From Scatophagus argus (taxonomy: Eukaryota; Chordata; Actinopteri; Scatophagidae), in contig NC_058510.1 of assembly GCF_020382885.2 (NCBI RefSeq), positions 8,552,862 to 8,616,861 of the forward strand: 64,000 nt of DNA. The letters run 5' to 3'. Under the pieces are notes generated by a model. It made no database searches and was not told the DNA's origin. It saw nothing but the letters and a program-made list of their open reading frames with translations. The translations under genes and the position numbers were made by a program. This document shows positions 63,998-64,000 of the stretch, one piece after another (position 1 is the stretch's first letter; each line of letters begins with the position of its first letter).

Positions 63998-64000
63998 GTA

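Overview
The window is vertebrate nuclear DNA, almost certainly from a ray-finned (probably percomorph teleost) fish. Genes are split by GT-AG introns. The predicted proteins match vertebrate families along their length, and exon phases join without conflict. The non-coding DNA holds typical fish repeats: a Tc1-like transposon remnant, a LINE 3' end with a TATC tail, and several diverged fish MITE-like repeats. There are no bacterial-type operons and no CRISPR array.

Layout. 1-30975 (+): the last ten coding exons of plxdc2, a type I membrane protein with a PSI domain, with kilobase introns and a 3' UTR that may run to about 34.75 kb. About 34.8-39.2 kb: gene-poor. 39245-40936 (-): a two-exon GIMAP/AIG1-type GTPase. 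41553-43867 (-): chmp4c, five coding exons (ESCRT-III). 44320-47254 (+): zfand1, eight exons (AN1 zinc-finger protein), head-to-head with chmp4c across 452 bp. 47722-47794 (-): tRNA-Arg(CCG). 47995-48219 (+): a 74-codon ORF of unknown status. About 48.5-54.0 kb (+): maf1 (RNA polymerase III repressor), with a non-coding first exon behind a TATA/CCAAT promoter. About 54.1-61.1 kb (-): arl5b (Golgi Arf-like GTPase), tail-to-tail with maf1. From about 62.3 kb (+): the first exons of nsun6 (tRNA m5C methyltransferase), cut by the window end and head-to-head with arl5b.

Gene-order knowledge is informative. plxdc2, arl5b and nsun6 are neighbours on human 10p12, zfand1-chmp4c are neighbours on human 8q21, and MAF1 is on human 8q24. 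The fish locus therefore has an '8q-type' block plus a GIMAP-like gene between plxdc2 and arl5b, where human has MALRD1. The genes are individually regulated housekeeping or cell-biology genes and do not form one pathway. Two bear on Pol III/tRNA biology (maf1, nsun6) and lie near a tRNA gene.

No clearly new multi-gene system was seen. The most unusual items are a perfect 20-bp stem / 4-nt loop palindrome in a plxdc2 intron, other short perfect hairpins, a tRNA gene about 0.7 kb from the promoter of the Pol III repressor maf1, a uORF and hairpin in the inferred maf1 leader, and a GIMAP-like GTPase with an altered G4 motif. Family assignments rest on remembered family sequences and internal consistency; no database search was possible.
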